The translations under genes were made by a program, and so were the position numbers. Under the pieces are notes generated by a model, which made no database searches, had not been told where the DNA came from, and saw only the letters and a program-made list of their open reading frames with translations. Shown one piece after another: positions 5,937 through 7,917 of a stretch of 7,917 nucleotides of DNA; the first letter of the stretch is position 1; each line of letters starts with the position of its first letter. The stretch is from an uncultured Bacteroidota bacterium. Its GTDB lineage: Bacteria; Bacteroidota; Bacteroidia; Chitinophagales; Chitinophagaceae. Location of the stretch: positions 1 to 7,917 of the forward strand of contig CAIWHI010000034.1 in assembly GCA_903912435.1 (NCBI GenBank), written 5' to 3'.

Positions 5937-6197
5937 TTAGCTGGCAACACTTATTGATACTACAGCATCTATATCCACCCTGCCATTGGGATGTGATTTA
6001 ATATACTCAAGCATTTTTCTTAGGTCATTACCCAACCTGATAATTTTTTTCTCCGAATGCTTAATATCCTCCTCCGATTCATGAACCGTCCCAATCTTCC
6101 TTTCATGAAAAGCAATTTTAGTTTTTGTCAATTCTGTAAGCAGGATTTCAGCATCTTCTTGCGAGAAAGAACCCTCAATCAATTTCATCTCTGTCAT
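5937..6197 (-). CDS. small conserved protein of unknown function between icd and the DUF6671-type gene
   Basis: This 86-residue acidic-basic soluble protein has no signal peptide or membrane segment. The N-terminus MKLIEGSFSQEDAEILLTEL (residues 4-23) followed by KIAFHERK (27-34) and a long charged helix (about 42-67) resembles a family of small Bacteroidota proteins with the pattern KxIxGxFxxEEA...KIxFH, to which I can attach no function. The C-terminal 20 residues (HPNGRVDIDAVVSISVAS) look like a beta-hairpin and are probably specific to this lineage. It starts 15 bases after icd and ends 11 before the DUF6671-type gene, so translation in this operon is very likely. An in-frame ATG at codon 4 is an alternative start. 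Confidence 0.85.
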   Translation of the reverse strand: MTEMKLIEGSFSQEDAEILLTELTKTKIAFHERKIGTVHESEEDIKHSEKKIIRLGNDLRKMLEYIKSHPNGRVDIDAVVSISVAS

Positions 6198-6212
6198 ATC
6201 TTTTGGTTTGAT

Positions 6213-7706
6213 TTATTGTCCCTGACCGGCAGTAAACATTGGCTTACCATCCATCAGGTATAAATTTTCTGTTTTAATGATATCTAACTTCCTGTTATGG
6301 ATTTTTTGTAATAAGTCTACAACTACTTGGTAGCTTACCCCGTTTTTCATCTCATTCTTGAACCTGCAGCGCCAATGGTCGGTGCAAAAAGTTTCAGGGA
6401 AACCATCGGGCCATACCTTTGTGCCGCGGTTGGTAATCATGGTCAATTTCAACCCACTTTGTTCTATATCCTTAATTAATGCCGCGAGGTTTTCAGGATT
6501 CCTATCTTTATAATGTAGAAAAACATCTACCCCTACTAATTCTTTAATGGCAGGCTTTACTGGTGTAACTTTAATATTGAAATTGGCTATTGAATGAGAA
6601 TAATCAACAGGTGCAAATTTTTCCGGTTTCTGCCCTAGTCTTTCTATTACTGCTTCAGTAAACTCTATGGTGCCTACAGCCACTTTAGAAACTTCAAGCT
6701 TATAAATATCCGCAGTATGTATTCCATCCTCAATAGTGCGTAACCAGGCATTGTGTATCTTTTCGGCCAATTCATTCTGTCCAATATGCACCAACATCTG
6801 TACAGCGGCAAGAATTAATCCTGATGGGTTGGCCTTATTCAATCCCGCAATATCAGGGGCTGAACCATGTATAGCCTCAAACATGGCAAAACCCTGGCCA
6901 ATATTGGCACTCCCCCCCAGACCTACTGAACCTGTAATTTGTGCCGCTACATCGCTCAGTATATCACCATAGAGGTTGGGCATTACCACTACATCAAATT
7001 GCTCCGGTGTTTCAGCAAGCTTAGCCGCACCTATATCTACTATTAAATGCTCCTTTACTATCTCCGGATATTCGGCACCTACCTCATCAAAGGTTTTATG
7101 AAAAAGGCCGTCGGTCATTTTCATAATATTGTCTTTTGTAAAACAACTTACCTTCCTACGGTTATATGCCCTTGCATATTCAAATGCATACCTTATGATT
7201 TTCTCAGTACCCGGTTTTGATATTAATTTCAAGCATTGCACCACTTCATCTGTTTGCTGGTGCTCAATGCCGGCATACAAGTCTTCCTCATTTTCCCTCA
7301 CTATTACCACATCCATTACAGGATGTTTTGTCTTTATATAGGGATGGTAAGAAACGCAAGGGCGTATATTGGCATAGAGCCCCAAAACCTTCCGCGTGGT
7401 CACGTTCAGGCTTTTGTAGCCACCACCCTGTGGTGTAGTAATAGGGGCTTTTAGAAACACTCTTGTTTTTCTTAAAGAGTCCCATGAGCTAGCATCTATG
7501 CCGGCAGTGTTGCCATTTAAATAAACCTTCTCACCTATTTCTATTTCATCAAAGTCTAAAGGTGCACCCGCTGCATCCAAAATGCTTAGGGTAGCCTTCA
7601 TTATTTCAGGACCTATACCATCCCCGTAGGCTATGGTAATAGGGATTCTTTTTTCTTGTTGCCCTACCTTAGTAGTTAATGTCTGCTCTATAATTGCTGT
7701 ATTCAT
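6213..7706 (-). CDS. icd: isocitrate dehydrogenase, Thermus/Rickettsia-like long form, probably NAD-preferring
   Basis: The enzyme oxidatively decarboxylates isocitrate to 2-oxoglutarate and CO2 in the TCA cycle. The 497 residues match the long homodimeric form with a C-terminal extension (about 380-497), as in Thermus. Visible marks are AYGDGIGPEI (26-35), the substrate loop SLNVTTRKVLGLYANIRP (99-116) with Ser99, Asn101, Arg105 and Arg115, RENEEDLYAG (137-146) with Tyr144, TKDNIMK with Lys191, and the metal-binding LYGDILSD with Asp248 and Asp252. The cofactor loop reads HGSAPDIAG (280-288). Asp285-Ile286 stands where NADP enzymes carry Lys-Tyr, a change that in this superfamily favours NAD. 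It starts 20 bases after purE, so it is likely read from the purE promoter or one beyond the window. Confidence 0.96.
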   Translation of the reverse strand: MNTAIIEQTLTTKVGQQEKRIPITIAYGDGIGPEIMKATLSILDAAGAPLDFDEIEIGEKVYLNGNTAGIDASSWDSLRKTRVFLKAPITTPQGGGYKSLNVTTRKVLGLYANIRPCVSYHPYIKTKHPVMDVVIVRENEEDLYAGIEHQQTDEVVQCLKLISKPGTEKIIRYAFEYARAYNRRKVSCFTKDNIMKMTDGLFHKTFDEVGAEYPEIVKEHLIVDIGAAKLAETPEQFDVVVMPNLYGDILSDVAAQITGSVGLGGSANIGQGFAMFEAIHGSAPDIAGLNKANPSGLILAAVQMLVHIGQNELAEKIHNAWLRTIEDGIHTADIYKLEVSKVAVGTIEFTEAVIERLGQKPEKFAPVDYSHSIANFNIKVTPVKPAIKELVGVDVFLHYKDRNPENLAALIKDIEQSGLKLTMITNRGTKVWPDGFPETFCTDHWRCRFKNEMKNGVSYQVVVDLLQKIHNRKLDIIKTENLYLMDGKPMFTAGQGQ

Positions 7707-7726
7707 TTTTATATAAATATTTATTA

Positions 7727-7917
7727 TTAATTATTGAGTGATAAATTTTGCTGCCTCACCTTTTCCTTGTTCCGCTCCTTTAGCGCCACAAGCTTTTCTC
7801 TTAAAGCACTATCGGCTATGGCCAGCATTTCTACAGCCAGTATGCCAGCATTGTGTGCCCCATTTACGGCTACCGTGGCTACAGGTACATCATTAGGCAT
7901 CTGCACAATGGATAGCA
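7727..7917 (-). CDS. purE: PurE, N5-carboxyaminoimidazole ribonucleotide mutase, C-terminal end
   Basis: The last 62 complete codons of a gene that continues past the right edge. The residues LSIVQMPNDVPVATVAVNGA then HNAGILAVEMLA are the signature C-terminal half of class I PurE, which moves the carboxyl group of N5-CAIR to C4 to give CAIR in purine synthesis, after PurK has fixed bicarbonate. The ending ADSALREKLVALKERNKEKV is the usual final helix. The active-site Ser and His region lies outside the window. The frame ends in three consecutive TAA codons (7729 down to 7721), then icd starts 20 bases on. The call is firm despite truncation. Confidence 0.95.
   Translation of the reverse strand, partial: LSIVQMPNDVPVATVAVNGAHNAGILAVEMLAIADSALREKLVALKERNKEKVRQQNLSLNN

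Noticed and set aside
6736..7485. Several open frames opposite or out of frame with icd
   Set aside because: They are shadows of the strongly conserved icd coding sequence and carry no independent motif.

Overview
The window looks like chromosomal DNA from a member of the Bacteroidota. The clues are moderate-to-low GC, weak or absent Shine-Dalgarno sequences, TAnnTTTG-type promoter words, the tail of a protein with a type IX secretion (Por) sorting signal at the left edge, and several small proteins of Bacteroidota flavour. I cannot name the genus; a Chitinophagaceae- or Cytophagales-like genome is only a guess.

The layout is two gene groups pointing at each other. The left group is on the + strand: the end of a T9SS-type secreted protein (2-91), a 241-base gap with REP-like hairpins, fdhD (333-1160), a small conserved protein 18 bases later (1179-1544), and an orphan 59-residue HicB-like protein (1601-1780). 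A 359-base gap without genes follows (1781-2139). It holds a perfect 33-base palindrome, an imperfect dispersed-repeat-like element and a probable terminator for the opposite strand.

The right group is all on the - strand, in transcription order: the C-terminal end of purE (running off the window), icd, an 86-residue unknown, a DUF6671-type zinc-ribbon protein, a long-form tsaC/Sua5, an SbtA-type bicarbonate permease and a WecD-like GNAT acetyltransferase. The first five are separated by only 20, 15, 11 and 9 bases and are very probably one transcript. sbtA follows after 48 bases and the acetyltransferase after 140.

PurE makes the carboxylated purine intermediate, isocitrate dehydrogenase releases CO2 and makes 2-oxoglutarate, TsaC consumes bicarbonate with threonine and ATP to start t6A tRNA modification, and SbtA imports bicarbonate. 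FdhD on the other strand matures formate dehydrogenases. Inorganic carbon is thus a recurring substrate or product, which may be coincidence. The least understood and most interesting genes are the DUF6671-type protein, whose N-terminal half resembles the Maf/HAM1/YjjX house-cleaning nucleotidase fold by motif order, and the small proteins beside icd and fdhD. I see no mobile element genes, tRNA, rRNA or CRISPR, and no clear defence system.
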